Source of the DNA: Isoetes taiwanensis
Lineage: Eukaryota; Streptophyta; Lycopodiopsida; Isoetales; Isoetaceae
Length of the DNA stretch: 64,000 nt
NCBI GenBank assembly: GCA_021234155.1
Contig: JAJEKV010000171.1
Location: forward strand, 240,978-304,977
Direction of reading: 5' to 3'
Part shown: one piece after another, positions 1-12,299 of the stretch
Layout: every line of letters starts with the position of its first letter
Numbering within the stretch: the stretch's first letter is position 1
Notes under the pieces: generated by a model
The model's input: the letters and a program-made list of their open reading frames with translations, nothing else
Database searches by the model: none
Told to the model about the DNA's origin: nothing
Translations under genes and position numbers: made by a program

Positions 1-1380
1 ACGTATGCAGCTAAGGAAGAAGCTTAGCAAGTAGATGGGAAATTTGTGAGAGCTGAGTTTTTGGAGAAGGGAATAGTTATCCATTTCATAAACAAAGACA
101 AATTGAGATTTTTATTGCAAATTTCCTTGTGGATATGCACTCAAATGTGGCAGCATGTTGCAAAGTCGTTAAGTCTTTGACAGGATCATCCAACCTCGCT
201 TAATCTTTGATTTAATGTATACACAATGTCACAGCTCATTAACTTCAAACTTGCTCTACCTACAGGATCGTTGTCTATAATAATAAGAAACTATTATTAT
301 AATTCATTTGGGAACACCTACGAAGGAGAGTTTAGTTTCAATCAAATCAACAATCTAATAGCAAATTGGACGAATGTACAAAAGAGAATATGTCATCAAT
401 CCGATCCACAATTTAATGGAAACATGTACAAAAGAGAATTTAGACGTCTGGCATGGTATAGTAGTTATCGTAAAAACAGTACCATAGTCCCAAGATATCC
501 CAGTCAGATAGCAAATGGCAATACGGATACCATTCATGACCAAAAGTTCTACTGTAGTAGTGTAAATATGCTTCAACGATGATAGAACATTTATCTTTTT
601 GATGCTAACGTCACTAGCTTTGGCCAAAGCTGGCTCCAAGATAATAGCCAGCTAATCCAATACATTATATTAACCTCATATTGACCGGATATGTACAATC
701 CATTACAACTAATTGGAATGCCTTGGGAGATATGAAAAAATGGCAACAAATTGCTTCTAAGCAACTTATCATTTATCTTTACAAGAAATTTATCGCGGGA
801 ACATTTCTCTTCAAGAAGAAAGACAACCACGTCCCACTACAAAGTAGTAACAACTACAATCAACCCAATTCTATTATACATTCAATTATCTCTCACAAGC
901 TAGACTCTCCCTTGATCATCAATTAGTGGTTTGTTGAATAATGCACCATTTTTTTATTAATGTGTAAATCTCATGTGCTTTGTAGGCATGTAACATACAT
1001 TAAATCTTGAGAATATCAAATTCCATATAATATTAAAGTTTGTATACTTGCACAAATACACCTTTGAATAGACCTAATTTTGACCAGCACTACTAGGATC
1101 TTTAGAACACAATTTCACATTATGCCCAAAATTTAAGCAAACCAACATGCAATTACAATGGCTCAAAGGTCATTAGGGGTTGAGTTGCTATTGGACTGTC
1201 CAGTGCGGTGTGAATATCTCCCCTAGCCACTTATATGTTTTGCCCTCACATTTATACTTGATCTCTTATTCACAATAATCCAAATCAAATTTCGTTTGAT
1301 ATGTTGAGGATTTCTCACTTTCTCAAATTATATGATCAGCGAAATTTCTAGACATGTAGGCAGGTACACGTAGGCAAGAT
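1..1380. other. AT-rich intergenic DNA, no gene recognised
   Basis: I see no recognisable gene, RNA or transposon end here. The longest open frame (226-582, plus strand) encodes 118 residues of Asn/Tyr/Ser-rich low-information protein that matches no family I know, and an overlapping minus-strand frame is equally long, as expected by chance in AT-rich DNA. Confidence 0.6.
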
Positions 1381-1467
1381 ATCACTTTGCTCACCTGGAC
1401 AGTTATAAGCTTAGGGCTCGAAATGTCAGCGATATCCTATTCGCACGTCAGCAGTTGGATGGCTTTC

Positions 1468-1641
1468 TTAGGGACGCCTCACATGTCACCGGCAAGTTTT
1501 TGCCGGACGTCAAGCCGTTCGAGATGCTCAGGTGTAAACTGCTCCAGCAGTTCGGGGACGAACGGCTCAGACGTCCAATCGGCCGTCTCAGATGAACTAC
1601 ATGTGAATACCTAAAAATTTACATGTGAGGCGCCTCTTAGG
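1468..1641. repeat. Short inverted repeat in a GC-richer island
   Basis: The stretch around 1468-1486 (…GACGCCTCACATGT) reappears inverted at about 1620-1641 (ACATGTGAGGCGCC…). It sits in a 350-bp island (1390-1745) visibly richer in GC and CpG than its surroundings. It could be a relic of a small TIR transposon, but I cannot find target-site duplications. Confidence 0.4.
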
Positions 1642-1745
1642 ACTTCTTCATGACGGGCCGAAATGGTCAATTGAAGGCTTGGACAGAAAGCTCACGAAAA
1701 ATGCCAGAGTACTCGCTTCATCCAGCGGCCCAACCGACGGCTTGA

Positions 1746-1972
1746 CCCGGTAATCATTTCTACTGTTATGCTCAATCCTTTATAGCTGACTCTGTCATAG
1801 CCTTTTCTAGCATCGTTTGAGAATTTTTTGTTTTCGCTCTTTGCATCTAGTTAGAATTAACCCGGTAATCATTTCCACTGTTATGCTGAATCCGCCATAG
1901 CTGGCTCTGTCATAGCCTTTTCTAGCATCGTTTGAGAATTTTTTATTTTCGCTCTTTGCATCTAGTTAGAAT
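1746..1972. repeat. Tandem duplication, 115-bp unit, two copies
   Basis: Unit 1 (1746-1860) and unit 2 (1861-1972) both start CCCGGTAATCATTT and run through TAGCATCGTTTGAGAATTTT to CATCTAGTTAGAAT. They differ at only a few positions, so the duplication is moderately recent. No coding potential is apparent. Confidence 0.9.
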
Positions 1973-2995
1973 GGGAAAAGCAAAAAGTACTGTAGGAACT
2001 TTATTTTTTATTTTAGATTCTTTGCACAGAAATGCTTGTGCTCAAAACCGTTCCCACTAAATATGTGAGCACCTATAAGTGGGGATACCCATCAACGATG
2101 GTATAAGCCATCAGAAATGAGCATGGACTGCAGAAATGATTTTGCAGTAGGCAGAATGATAAAACACTTCTAACACTTTTGCATATGCAGGTGATTACAG
2201 ATAAGATCACAAGGAGGAAGGCAGAAGCAAGGCTCATCAGAAAACCAACTGGCAGGGCATGAGTAAAACCAATTGGATTGACGGTATGGATGTTATGTGT
2301 GTATTCCCTCTGCTCTCCTCTCCCATCCCCAAATCCGTCCCATCAGCCACAAATTTATCCGCCCAATCACCCCATTAATCTGGTTTTGCTTCAATCCATT
2401 GTAATTTCATCACATAAGTCCATTTAGCTCCAGATTTGCAACTGGTACTTTGGTTTCAACAATGCCTCTCAATAAGTATTGCAGGCATGGCGATTAGTAT
2501 GAGCTTACTGAGCACATATTGGGTTCATCCAGCTACTGCAACAGCGGAATGGTGCAGTGGTGCACATTCTAGATTGAGGCTTGCATTTGATAGACCCAGT
2601 TTGGCCGGCAGGTGAAAATACTCAGTAGCATGGATGCTGCAATGCTGCTTTTGCTGAATCTGCAAATGGGTTTCTTTTGCAATAACATTTTCAAATTAGG
2701 CTTGGCTATTCGATCAGGAACGAAGCACATTTGCTACTGTCAATTTTTGGTCAAATTTGCCGGCATGTGTTGCTTCCTGTCCCAAATCCCAAATAGAGAA
2801 AACTGGAGTCCTGTGCAATCCCGTGCAAAAACTTCACCGGAAAATTCTATCCAAAACTTGTACCCAGGAAAAAGATGCACAGGTGTCGCCAAAATATCAA
2901 AGCACAAAAGAATTGAATTTTCGGTAAATCAATTATATATGTGTAGAAAATTGATTTACATGCTCTTATTCATCAAATGAATGTAGAGATTTATA

Positions 2996-3645
2996 ATTGT
3001 CATATATTTCAAGAAGTTGCATGCATGTGAAATCTATATGTTTGCCACTTGTTATTTTTTTAAAACTTAATTTGCATACACCTGTGGAAGAAAAGAGATC
3101 ATGCGCGGCATTTTTAAGCGGTAGAGCACAAAAATCTTAGGGCACAACAAGAAGAGTGACATGCCACTTTAGGGCCAGCTTGGTAGATTGATTTTTTTTT
3201 CTTTTGCAAAAACCATGAACGAGTTTAAAAATTGACCTTTTATTCCTTTGTTAAAACTATGAAATTCTTGGATTCATATCTCGTAGAGCTTCAACGTGCT
3301 AGTGGACTTTAATTTGGGGTAAGAAAAAACATAATTGTAAGTCATGTGCATGCAAATGAAGATTTAAAAAAATAACAAGTGGCAAACATGTAGATTTGAT
3401 ATGCATGCAACTTTTTGAAATATATGGCAATACAATCTTAGGGCACAACAAGAAGAGTAACGTGCCACTTTAGGGCGGGCTTGGTAGATTTCTTTTTTTA
3501 CTAAGACCATGAACGAGTTTAGAATTTTACCTTTTGTTGCTTTGAGAAAACTACGAAATTCTTGGATTCGTATCCCTTAGAGCTTCAATGTGCTAGTAGG
3601 CTTTAATTTGGGGTAAGAAAGAACATAATTGTATATACACCATGC
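2996..3645. repeat. Composite repeat: 86-bp inverted arms plus a ~215-bp direct repeat
   Basis: Arms at about 2996-3082 and 3348-3433 are inverted copies of each other (shared core TTTGCCACTTGTTATTTTTT), giving a MITE-like fold. A second block starting AATCTTAGGGCACAACAAGA occurs directly repeated at about 3132-3345 and 3434-3645, ending in TTAATTTGGGGTAAGAAA. The unit '215-bp block + arm' therefore looks duplicated with a period of about 302 bp. No ORF of interest lies inside. Confidence 0.8.
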
Positions 3646-3684
3646 TATTTATGTTATTCAGGTTTTGCATGGCCGCTTTTGATT

Positions 3685-3865
3685 CAGCAAATGGATTCAT
3701 GGCCATCTTAGTTCTTAAAAGAGAATCTGCTTTTTATTGGTAAGCCGATTTTCAGCAAATGGATTCATGGCCATCTTAGTTCTTAAAAGAAAATCTGCTT
3801 TTCATTGGTAAGCCAATTTTGAGCAAATGGATTCATGGCCATCTTAGTTCTTAAAAGAGAATCTG
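3685..3865. repeat. 68-bp tandem repeat, about 2.7 copies
   Basis: The unit begins AGCAAATGGATTCATGGCC and continues with the shared segment ATCTTAGTTCTTAAAAGA. Copies start near 3685, 3753 and 3821; the third is partial. Copies are nearly identical. Confidence 0.9.
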
Positions 3866-4562
3866 GCCGCCTTAGAATCGGCTATTCATGGAGGCTTGCT
3901 TAAAAAATTGGATCTCATGCTTTGAAATTAGGTGCCATTTACAAATGCAACAAAACTCCAAGACCATGCTGCCTTCACAGTGGTATGCCATGTAACACAT
4001 CATTCTAATTCAATTTTGATTCAATTTTGGAGTTTGAGAAATCTAATCCAGCTGTACAAATGGAGCTTTGGGTGCCATATAACAGGTTTTTAGCACATGA
4101 ATTTTCATCCTTCTAGTAGCAATAGAATTTGTGGATGCTAATCTAGATGCTAAAAATCACTACTACATGCTAACTGACACGAAAATTACCTTATCACTGC
4201 CGAACCCTTTACTGCATGCAAACCAACATATCTCGATTCTTGAAGCGCTGACCTGGGAAAACCACTAAGCAATAGGTTCAGTCGTTTCTAGAACTGCTTG
4301 CTGCCTTACCCCAGACAAAATCAATTCCGCTACTATAGTTATCTCCTCATAAGAGACGCTCCGTAACCCGCTGTTGCCCCGCGATAGAAACAACGCACCA
4401 CCATTTCTCTTGCCTCCCTCAACTCATCCTGCTGTATCCGTCAGACTAGGTTTCGCACCCACTTTGGGTTCTTCTACGTCCAGTCCTCTCCCTTTATATT
4501 CACAAAGAGAATAATCACCAGGTCTCCACACTGGTCTGGAACTCTCCAGACGTAGCCAGACA

Positions 4563-4998
4563 TGTGAAAACGGGCGCCCGTAAATCGAGTCCGGGATCCG
4601 GTGTTTCCGGACGTTTCTGGCCACCGTTATCAGCCACTGTGCACTTCACAGTTTTAAGCCCAGAATCAACTGTTTTAGGTCATTTTTTGCTTGATCCGGC
4701 TCTATCTGAGCTCAAATCACTTCCTCTCTTCATCAAACTAGTGTTAAAGAGGAAGACAAAGCGATTGGAAGGGCTTTTGAAGCATTTCAAGCCGTCCAGG
4801 GAGCTGCAAGAAGGATCCGACCAAAGATTTTGACTCCGCCGCGCAGTTTCGCGCTTGGTTTTTGGCCAGAAATACCACTTTTTGGCAGATTCACCACTTC
4901 CAGAAGCATTGGGTGTTTCTGGACGTCCAGAAACACCATAGGCAAATTGTCCAGAAACACCGGATCCCGGACTCGATTTACGGGCGCCCTGTGAAAAC
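4563..4998. mobile_element. MULE-type MITE with 9-bp target duplication
   Basis: The element spans 4572-4989 (418 bp). Its terminal inverted repeats begin GGGCGCCCGTAAATCGAGTC at both ends and match over about 36 bp, continuing through GGGATCCGGTGTTTC. It is flanked by a perfect 9-bp direct repeat TGTGAAAAC (4563-4571 and 4990-4998). A 9-bp target duplication with long TIRs is the hallmark of Mutator-like elements. There is no transposase inside, so it is non-autonomous. The well-preserved ends suggest a fairly young insertion. Confidence 0.88.
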
Positions 4999-5212
4999 GG
5001 CTTCTAGAAAGCTCTGTACTGTTCGTAGAATTTTGAGGACTTACACGTGTACATTACTAAAGTAATGTTAAACGCACATGCACTCTTTTTTAAGCTGCCC
5101 TCTTGCCTTCCGTAATACAATTATATGTTAGGGATAGGGATAACCATATATATAATCAATACAACCATATCTACAAATATATACAAGTGTTTGTAATATG
5201 AGGGACTACATA

Positions 5213-5940
5213 AAGCCTGAAGATCCTATGAAGATTCTCTTAGATTCTCTAAAATTCCATCAAGATTCCCTTAGATTCTCTAAACTTTTAGGAAGATACC
5301 CCTAGATTCTTAAGTTTCTATGGAGATTCACCTAGATTTTATTAAGATTCCCAAAGATTCTCTAAAGATTCCCCTACATTCCAAAAAAAACACCCCAAGA
5401 TTCCTCTAGATTCTCCAAGCTTCTATCAAGATTCTCCGAGATTTCATTAAGATTCCCACAGATTCTTAAAGATTTTATGAAGATTCCTTTAGATTCTCCT
5501 AGATTCCCAAAGATTCATTTGAGACTCATTAAGATTCTCTAAAGATTCCCCTAGATTCCAAAAGAATACCCCAAGATTCCACTAGATTCTCTAAGATTTT
5601 ATCAAGATTTTCATAGATTCTTCTAGATTCTCTAAGATTCCATTAAGATTTTTCTAGGTTCTTAAAGATTTTATCAAGATTCCACTAGATTCCCAAAGAA
5701 GCGCTTGAGATTCCTATAGATTCTCTTGAGATTCCTCTAATTCCCATAGATTCTATGAAGATTCCCCTAATTCCCCAAGATTCCATCAAGTTTCCTCTAG
5801 GTTCTTAGAGATTTTATCAAGATTCCCTTACATTCTCAAAGATGCTCTCTTGAGATTCCCATAGATTCTCTAAGATTCTCATGATATTCCTCTGGATTCC
5901 CTATGATCCTATAAAGATTCTCCTAGATTCCCTCAACTTA
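5213..5940. repeat. Degenerate AGATTC-rich satellite
   Basis: About 730 bp consist of loosely repeated blocks of the type AAGATTCCCCTAGATTCTC with spacings of roughly 16-22 bp. Copies vary strongly, so this is an old or unequally amplified tandem array. It contains no significant ORF. Confidence 0.8.
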
Positions 5941-6566
5941 CCATAGATTCCTTGAAACTCGAACATTCCAAAAAGATTCTTAATGTTCGATCATGTTGGC
6001 TCCAACTGCGACAAAATAGTGTCAAAGCACCACTCATTGGAAAGCTCTCGACGAGAGGAATCCAATGGCATGGGCCCCACCCGACCCCTCTACCACAAGT
6101 TACGTGCTCTTGAAGGTGATTAAACAAAAGGAAGCTTCCTAGAATGTCCACTAATAAATGCTTTGACACCTCATTACTTTTTTTAATTAATGAGGGTGCC
6201 ACCTCACTCCTTAAAAAAAACTAATTTAATATTAAAAAGTTAATGGCTAGGATTTATGCTCACCTTTTGATTTAACGGTTAAGATCTGCTACACCAAATT
6301 CATTTTTTGGCACCTTCCTTGCACCTTCCCCATAAAAATCAAGGGCTAGGATTTTGCCTTCCCCTTTGATCCAACGGTTCACAGATGGGGTGTATGCCCC
6401 CATGCATGACTCATGCATGCCTCCATCAAAATCCAAGGGCTTAAGCTACGCCACCTCACCAACTTTTTTTATTCAAGGGCCAAGATCAAAGATTTATATC
6501 TGATATGCCATTTTGTAACCACCCCATGCCATTTTGTAACCACCCCCATGAGTTTCTATATACATA
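5941..6566. other. Intergenic stretch without recognised features
   Basis: I see no gene here. Phrases such as CAAGGGCTAGGATTTTGCC and GATCCAACGGTT resemble the GATCNNACGG-type terminal sequences common in plant transposons, but no matching termini could be paired. Confidence 0.4.
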
Positions 6567-6914
6567 CTAGAAAATTGCCCACCGTTGGTGGGCTTTCTAT
6601 GTGATTGTATATGAAATTCAGAAGAAGGAAATTCAGAAAAGCAGGGAATATTGTTGAGAATTGCCTCGCCCTGAGATGCATAGACAAAATTGATTTTTGC
6701 TTTGATGTCTCGGATCGCTTGGCCAGCTCTAAACTGCAAAGTGTGTGTATATACAAAGAGAAAAAATGGAGGTTCTAGTAACCAGGAAGAAAATCAGGAT
6801 CTGGAAAAGAAAAATCCTGTGCATCTGCCGAAGCTGCTGAAACATTTCTAGTAACCAGGAAGAAAATCAGGACCTAGGTTCTGGAAAAGAAAAATGTTGT
6901 GCATTTGCCAAAGC

Positions 6915-7534
6915 TGCTGACACATAAGCCTGCATTATGCTTGAGAATCCAAATCTGGTACTAAAGGTTGGTGAAAGAGGCAACGATGATTCTGGTCTGG
7001 AGCTTAAAACACTGCCTGATACTTCTCCGATAGCAACAAATTGTGCGAACCGCGTCATATTTGCACTGGCAGGCGATTCCAGCCCATTAGTCCACATATT
7101 ATTCCCACCCAAATTCGAAAATGGAAAGGCGGGCACAGAAGAAATCCTTTGCTGCGAAATAGGGTTTGGATTTGCAGGTGAAAGCAGGGGCGACAATGGC
7201 ACGGGAGCTATGGTCGTGATGGGGAAGCCGATACCTCTGCTTGTGAATTATTTAACCTATATGAGAATCCTGGACGCATGGGCTGCGAAGGTAGCAGCGG
7301 CGGAGGCACTATTTTCTGAAGACGAAGATTAGGGGTTCTTGTTGAAGAAGCGGCTATAGCAGGATGAGCCCTATTTTCTACCGAAGACGAAGAAAACCTT
7401 GCTCCGGTTAATTCCTGCATCAGATTTCTGAACCCTTCTGGCCTTCGCATATCTTCCCCACGCTGCTTTTGAACATACTGGCGCCTTTTCAGAGCAGTGC
7501 CTATATATGTTGGAACTTGTAATGTTGGGGACAT
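6915..7534 (-). pseudogene. Captured VQ-motif protein fragment
   Basis: On the minus strand an open frame from 7534 to 7208 (108 codons from ATG) encodes a basic, Ser/Pro-rich peptide containing FRNLMQELTG. This fits the plant VQ motif FxxxVQxLTG with M in place of V. After a frame change, 7202-6867 continues as a Pro/Ser-rich chain with PLSPLLSP and SLPLSPTF, the kind of tail seen in VQ proteins, which bind WRKY transcription factors. The fragment lies on the same strand as Helitron 1, close to its 3' end, as expected for transcriptional gene capture. The frameshift and absence of a full gene make it a pseudogene. The assignment rests on one short motif plus composition. Expression from the Helitron cannot be judged. 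Confidence 0.5.
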
Positions 7535-8164
7535 CAGTGGATAAAATTTCCTTGTTTAACGTAATCAAATGTTTAGTTCCTCATTATTGAGAACTCTAAA
7601 AATCGAATCAAAGTCACAGATCGCACCATCTGTGTGTCTTGTTTGCAATGATAAGGATTTTTCATGTTGTGTCAATGTTCATTAGAATGCCACAATATGA
7701 ATTTAGGCCTTCCCAGGAAGTGCAGTGCAGGCAAACATGACATATCTGCAAAATGCATGCTACAAGCTCAATGGAACATGTATATTCTCTGAAAATGCTT
7801 CATAAGTGTATGCGAGGATAGACAACATTTTGAATTATGAACACGAAACCTCTGTGATAAAAAGATCCGATATTCAAGATCCAAAACTGAAAAATGAGAT
7901 GTAAAGACTTGTATTGAAAGAATACCTTTTAGATGGCTGATGTAGATCAAGCCAAAGGATACCATTTGAAAGCATAATGAAAATCGTCGTTCCTTTTCAA
8001 CACTCCATTTTGCAATCATTGCTCAATCATATTGCCCATCTTCTGCTTCCTTTTAATGTTTAAAAAATGTGGAAATAACAAACTTTCAAAATTAATAAAC
8101 AAAATTAAATGTGTGAAACCTAATACACTTCCCACTCCAAGAGCGTTAGTTCCATGAAGACAAT

Positions 8165-8240
8165 GCTCTAATAAATAGAATAGGTTTTTAGCATCCACGG
8201 AGACCAATTGGCCTATGGGGTAAAGACTATCCTAGCTTGT
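8165..8240. repeat. Dispersed repeat copy (shared with 28.70-28.79 kb)
   Basis: AATAGAATAGGTTTTTAGCA followed by TCCACGGAGACCAATTGGCC recurs with changes near 28700-28760, where it is preceded by (GAATA)n. Read on the minus strand it looks like the 3' end of a retroposon followed by a pentanucleotide tail. Here it is nested in Helitron 1. Confidence 0.45.
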
Positions 8241-8380
8241 TGATTCATGGAAAAAAAAAAAAAAATGCATTGTCTAGAGTTGTTTCATCATCATTTTGCA
8301 ATAATCTTTGGAAAGTAAGCTTGACCTCCATTTTGAACATGTCAATAATGTATTTTGTGTAATCATGTTTTCTTGCTTAG

Positions 8381-10932
8381 TAACCAAATGTGGCACCCAA
8401 GACTTTTTATCATACAGATTCGCAGTACTATGTGGGCATATTTGTCCCCTTAGGCCTGGATAAATAGTAGACACTAACCAAGTTAGTTATAAAAAAGAAA
8501 AGCATTTACATGTCCGCCATAATAAAAAAGTACGCTTGCTTATCTCTGGTTCCATACAGAGCTAATAGATCTTTGAACGTAAAAAAAGCATATGGTATCA
8601 AATATCTACAGGTCAATAGATATATCTTCAAATGAGTGCCATGAACCCATACGCATAACCAAAACCCAAGCAAAGAGACTGTTTCCGCAGCAAAAGTAAC
8701 CAAACCCATTGCACCAAAAGTAACCAAACCTACTGCATAAGCATTGAGAAGAGGAAACAAAAAGTACGTAAATAGATCTCTAAATAAATCTCTGTTGGCC
8801 ATATTGTAAGCATTACCTGTAGACTTGAGAGCCAAACATACGCTTTTGCTGGTAAGGAATCCTCACGTCCTGAACTGGGCAATAAGCTCTGAAAAAAGCC
8901 CAAAAGAGCAAAAGACTTTTTAAAGTTAAGCATTAAAAGCTTTATAAAGATGGAAGAAAAAGGGGGATTTCTGAGCATTCTAAGGCACCTGAAATGAGCA
9001 CTAACATAGTGAAGGTGCTTTCTGCTAGAAAGATGAGATAAACTTGGCGAGAGCTAGAATTAGAGAGGCCACTCATATCTCGATAGTTAGTGTAGTGTAC
9101 TTGTAAGCATTTCTGCCAAAACTACTGCGTGCTGACCTGTGGCCTCTTCCAGATCATAGAATGGGTGTAAAATCAATGCTCTCGTGTATCGAAAGTACAT
9201 TCTTCTGTTAAAGTAAGTGTGCTGCATTGCATTCACAAAATGGCCTGTATTTTTAAACAACAACCACATATTTGCAGATTTATGAAGCATCTCATAACAA
9301 ATTTGCATTTATGTTTTCAACCCAAGCAAATTATGTTGATCTGTTGTAGGTCCATTAAAGTATGGCTATAAGCTGCTTCAACGAAGCTCCCACCTCTGAA
9401 AATGGCTGGTTCCTTGCTCCATCAGACATCCCTGAGAAAAAATATTAGGGTATACCTATACCTATTAAGAAGCAGACCTCGCCAAATTGCCAAACATGAA
9501 TTCAAAAAACTTAATGCTTGAAAAATACCGGAGGAGAAGGAGACAGCTCCTCCTAGTCTTGCCATATCGCTAGCCGTTTGGCTAAGAAATGCCATAGAAA
9601 TCGGGCCTGGCATGAAGTTTGATGTAATATCAGAAAGAGGTATGCCACGAACCCGGTAACCAAATGTGGCACCCAAGACTTTTTATCATACAGATTCGCA
9701 GTACTATGTGGGCATATTTGTCCCCTTAGGCCTGGATAAATAGTAGACACTGACCAAGTTAGTTATAAAAAAGAAAAGCATTTACATGTCCGCCATAATA
9801 AAAAAGTACGCTTGCTTATCTCTGGTTCCATACAGAGCTAATAGATCTTTGAACGTAAAAAAAAGCATATGGTATCAAATATCTACAGGTCAATAGATAT
9901 ATCTTCAAATGAGTGCCATGAACCCATACGCATAACCAAAACCCAAGCAAAGAGACTGTTTCCGCAGCAAAAGTAACCAAACCCATTGCACCAAAAGTAA
10001 CCAAACCTACTGCATAAGCATTGAGAAGAGGAAACAAAAAGTACGTAAATAGATCTCTAAATAAATCTCTGTTGGCCATATTGTAAGCATTACCTGTAGA
10101 CTTGAGAGCCAAACATACGCTTTTGCTGGTAAGGAATCCTCACGTCCTGAACTGGGCAATAAGCTCTGAAAAAAGCCCAAAAGAGCAAAAGACTTTTTAA
10201 AGTTAAGCATTAAAAGCTTTATAAAGATGGAAGAAAAAGGGGGATTTCTGAGCATTCTAAGGCACCTGAAATGAGCACTAACATAGTGAAGGTGCTTTCT
10301 GCTAGAAAGATGAGATAAACTTGGCGAGAGCTAGAATTAGAGAGGCCACTCATATCTCGATAGTTAGTGTAGTGTACTTGTAAGCATTTCTGCCAAAACT
10401 ACTGCGTGCTGACCTGTGGCCTCTTCCAGATCATAGAATGGGTGTAAAATCAATGCTCTCGTGTATCGAGTACATTCTTCTGTTAAAGTAAGTGTGCTGC
10501 ATTGCATTCACAAAAATGGCCTGTATTTTTAAACAACAACCACATATTTGCAGATTTATGAAGCATCTCATAACAAATTTGCATTTATGTTTTCAACCCA
10601 AGCAAATTATGTTGATCTGTTGTAGGTCCATTAAAGTATGGCTATAAGCTGCTTCAACGAAGCTCCCACCTCTGAAAATGGCTGGTTCCTTGCTCCATCA
10701 GACATCCCTGAGAAAAAATATTAGGGTATACCTATACCTATTAAGAAGCAGACCTCGCCAAATTGCCAAACATGAATTCAAAAAACTTAATGCTTGAAAA
10801 ATACCGGAGGAGAAGGAGACAGCTCCTCCTAGTCTTGCCATATCGCTAGCCGTTTGGCTAAGAAATGCCATAGAAATCGGGCCTGGCATGAAGTTTGATG
10901 TAATATCAGAAAGAGGTATGCCACGAACCCGG
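8381..10932. repeat. Recent 1,276-bp tandem duplication inside Helitron 1
   Basis: Copy 1 (8381-9656) and copy 2 (9657-10932) both start TAACCAAATGTGGCACCC and end ACGAACCCGG. I count only about four differences (for example one A/G near 8479/9753 and small indels in A runs), so identity is above 99%. On the minus strand each copy holds exon-like open stretches: a peptide with RVRGIPLSDITSNFMPG that ends at a potential GT donor, and hydrophobic frames near 8506-8835 and 9816-10112. I do not recognise the source gene. The high identity says the duplication happened after, or shortly before, the Helitron inserted. Confidence 0.95.
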
Positions 10933-11586
10933 TTGGATGCAAAAGCTCAAACGTTGATCTCTGTTTGTGCATGAACAAAGCTTGGTGTAGATTGAAGCAC
11001 TCCTCTCCACCGTTCCATAGGCACATACGAAAAAGACATGCTGCTTGCAAAGGGCATGCATTAGATGTGGTTAAAACTGCCGTTAAAACTCAAAACAAAA
11101 TTTAGAGAAGCCCCATTTGACGTGCTCAAGTTTTGCATTCCCGGGAGAAGAAAAAAGGAGGATGAAGCAAGCGGGAGGAAGCCGAAAAAAAGAAAACAAA
11201 GGGGAAAAAAAGCAAGAAAAAGAATAAGATGTTCTGTGCCATGGCTATGGAGGCAGACTCGCCAGATTTCAGCTACAGTTTGAGGCTTCAGTAGAAAAAT
11301 TCGACACTGCCACAGTATGTTCGGTTCTCCTACTCCCATTCTACTCTGGCATGGAAAAACCACGAAGAAACGACGTTTTAAAATCTGCCCTGGCGTGCAA
11401 AAGTCACCAAGAAGCGGTGTTTAAAAATCTGTATACGCCTCATGAGTCATTTAGCCACGTGGCATGATTTAGGCCGTTCATGTGACCGGGACAAATCTGG
11501 GCCGTCCGGCGGGGGGCAGGGACATTGGCGCGATCTCGGCCGTCGATCGGGCGCACAGACCGACGCCACGGTTTTATAATATAGGA

Positions 11587-12299
11587 TTAAGATAAGATAA
11601 TTCTTTCTCCCACGATTCGATTCTTTTATTCCTTCTCATTTAAACAACACGTAGCATTTTTTTAGATTGCTTTTTCTTGGGTACAAAAATTCCATTGGAG
11701 CTTTTTGGGCGTGTCCAGCTTCTTTCTACACTGCCGGAGATGGCCTTTGAGAGCCCTTTGTCGAATCTTCTGCAGGAGCTAGAGCCGCTGCTTATCCGGC
11801 AAATTCCAATTTTGGATCCGCTCATCACCATGGAATTCTAGTTTTGGGCACAAATTTGTTTCACCAATGAATGGCAGATTTGATCCTTAGCCTCAAATTG
11901 AGTTGAGTTGATTTGGATTTCTTTGTTTTTGGGCTTTGTATTTTGTCATAAAAGTCCGGCGGGAGCTAAGCGAGTCATTAGACCTCCAGCAGATTAAAAA
12001 CTGCGGTAAAAAAAACTGATAATACACTCTGCTTTACTTTTCTTTAATCTCTATCGTTTAGCTTTACCTATCAGCTTCTCAAATTCCTGCAACTCTGAGC
12101 CCAATCATCTTTAAGAGAACAGAGGCCCTTTGATAGAAAACTTAATTGATCGGAAACAGAGCAGAATCAGATAGTGTATACATTTTTTAAAGCTTCCTTT
12201 TCTGTATATTTGGGTTTCGAGAATACAACATATAACAAAAAATGCCCTAGTCACCCACTCTCGTCCCTCGATTCGAGAATGCGGCCATCCAGCCTGGAT
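11587..12299. other. Intergenic DNA with one unassigned open frame (11642-11841)
   Basis: The sequence right of Helitron 1 is not repetitive at its start. A plus-strand frame without ATG runs to a TAG at 11839-11841 and reads as a Leu/Pro/Glu-rich chain (…LPEMAFESPLSNLLQELEPL…) that looks like real protein but matches nothing I know. It could be the remaining 3' exon of a gene disrupted by the Helitron. The rest, to about 12240, shows nothing recognisable. Confidence 0.3.

Larger units (their letters stand above)
6567..11586 (-). mobile_element. Helitron 1, non-autonomous, ~5.0 kb
   Basis: Read on the minus strand, the right end starts TCCTATATTATAAAACCG directly after an A (plus-strand T at 11587). 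The left end finishes with the hairpin GCCCACCAACGGTGGGC, six bases, then CTAG followed by T. This is the textbook Helitron layout: 5'-TC, a 3' hairpin a few bases before CTRR, and insertion between A and T without duplication. Subterminal sequence with GACGGCCGAGAT-type motifs agrees. No Rep/helicase ORF is present, so it is non-autonomous. It carries gene-derived sequence (a VQ-motif fragment near its 3' end and exon-like blocks) and an internal 1,276-bp tandem duplication. Confidence 0.85.

Noticed and set aside
6937-7332. 131-codon plus-strand frame
   Set aside because: It lies opposite the VQ-like minus-strand frames and has no family motif of its own; most likely a shadow.
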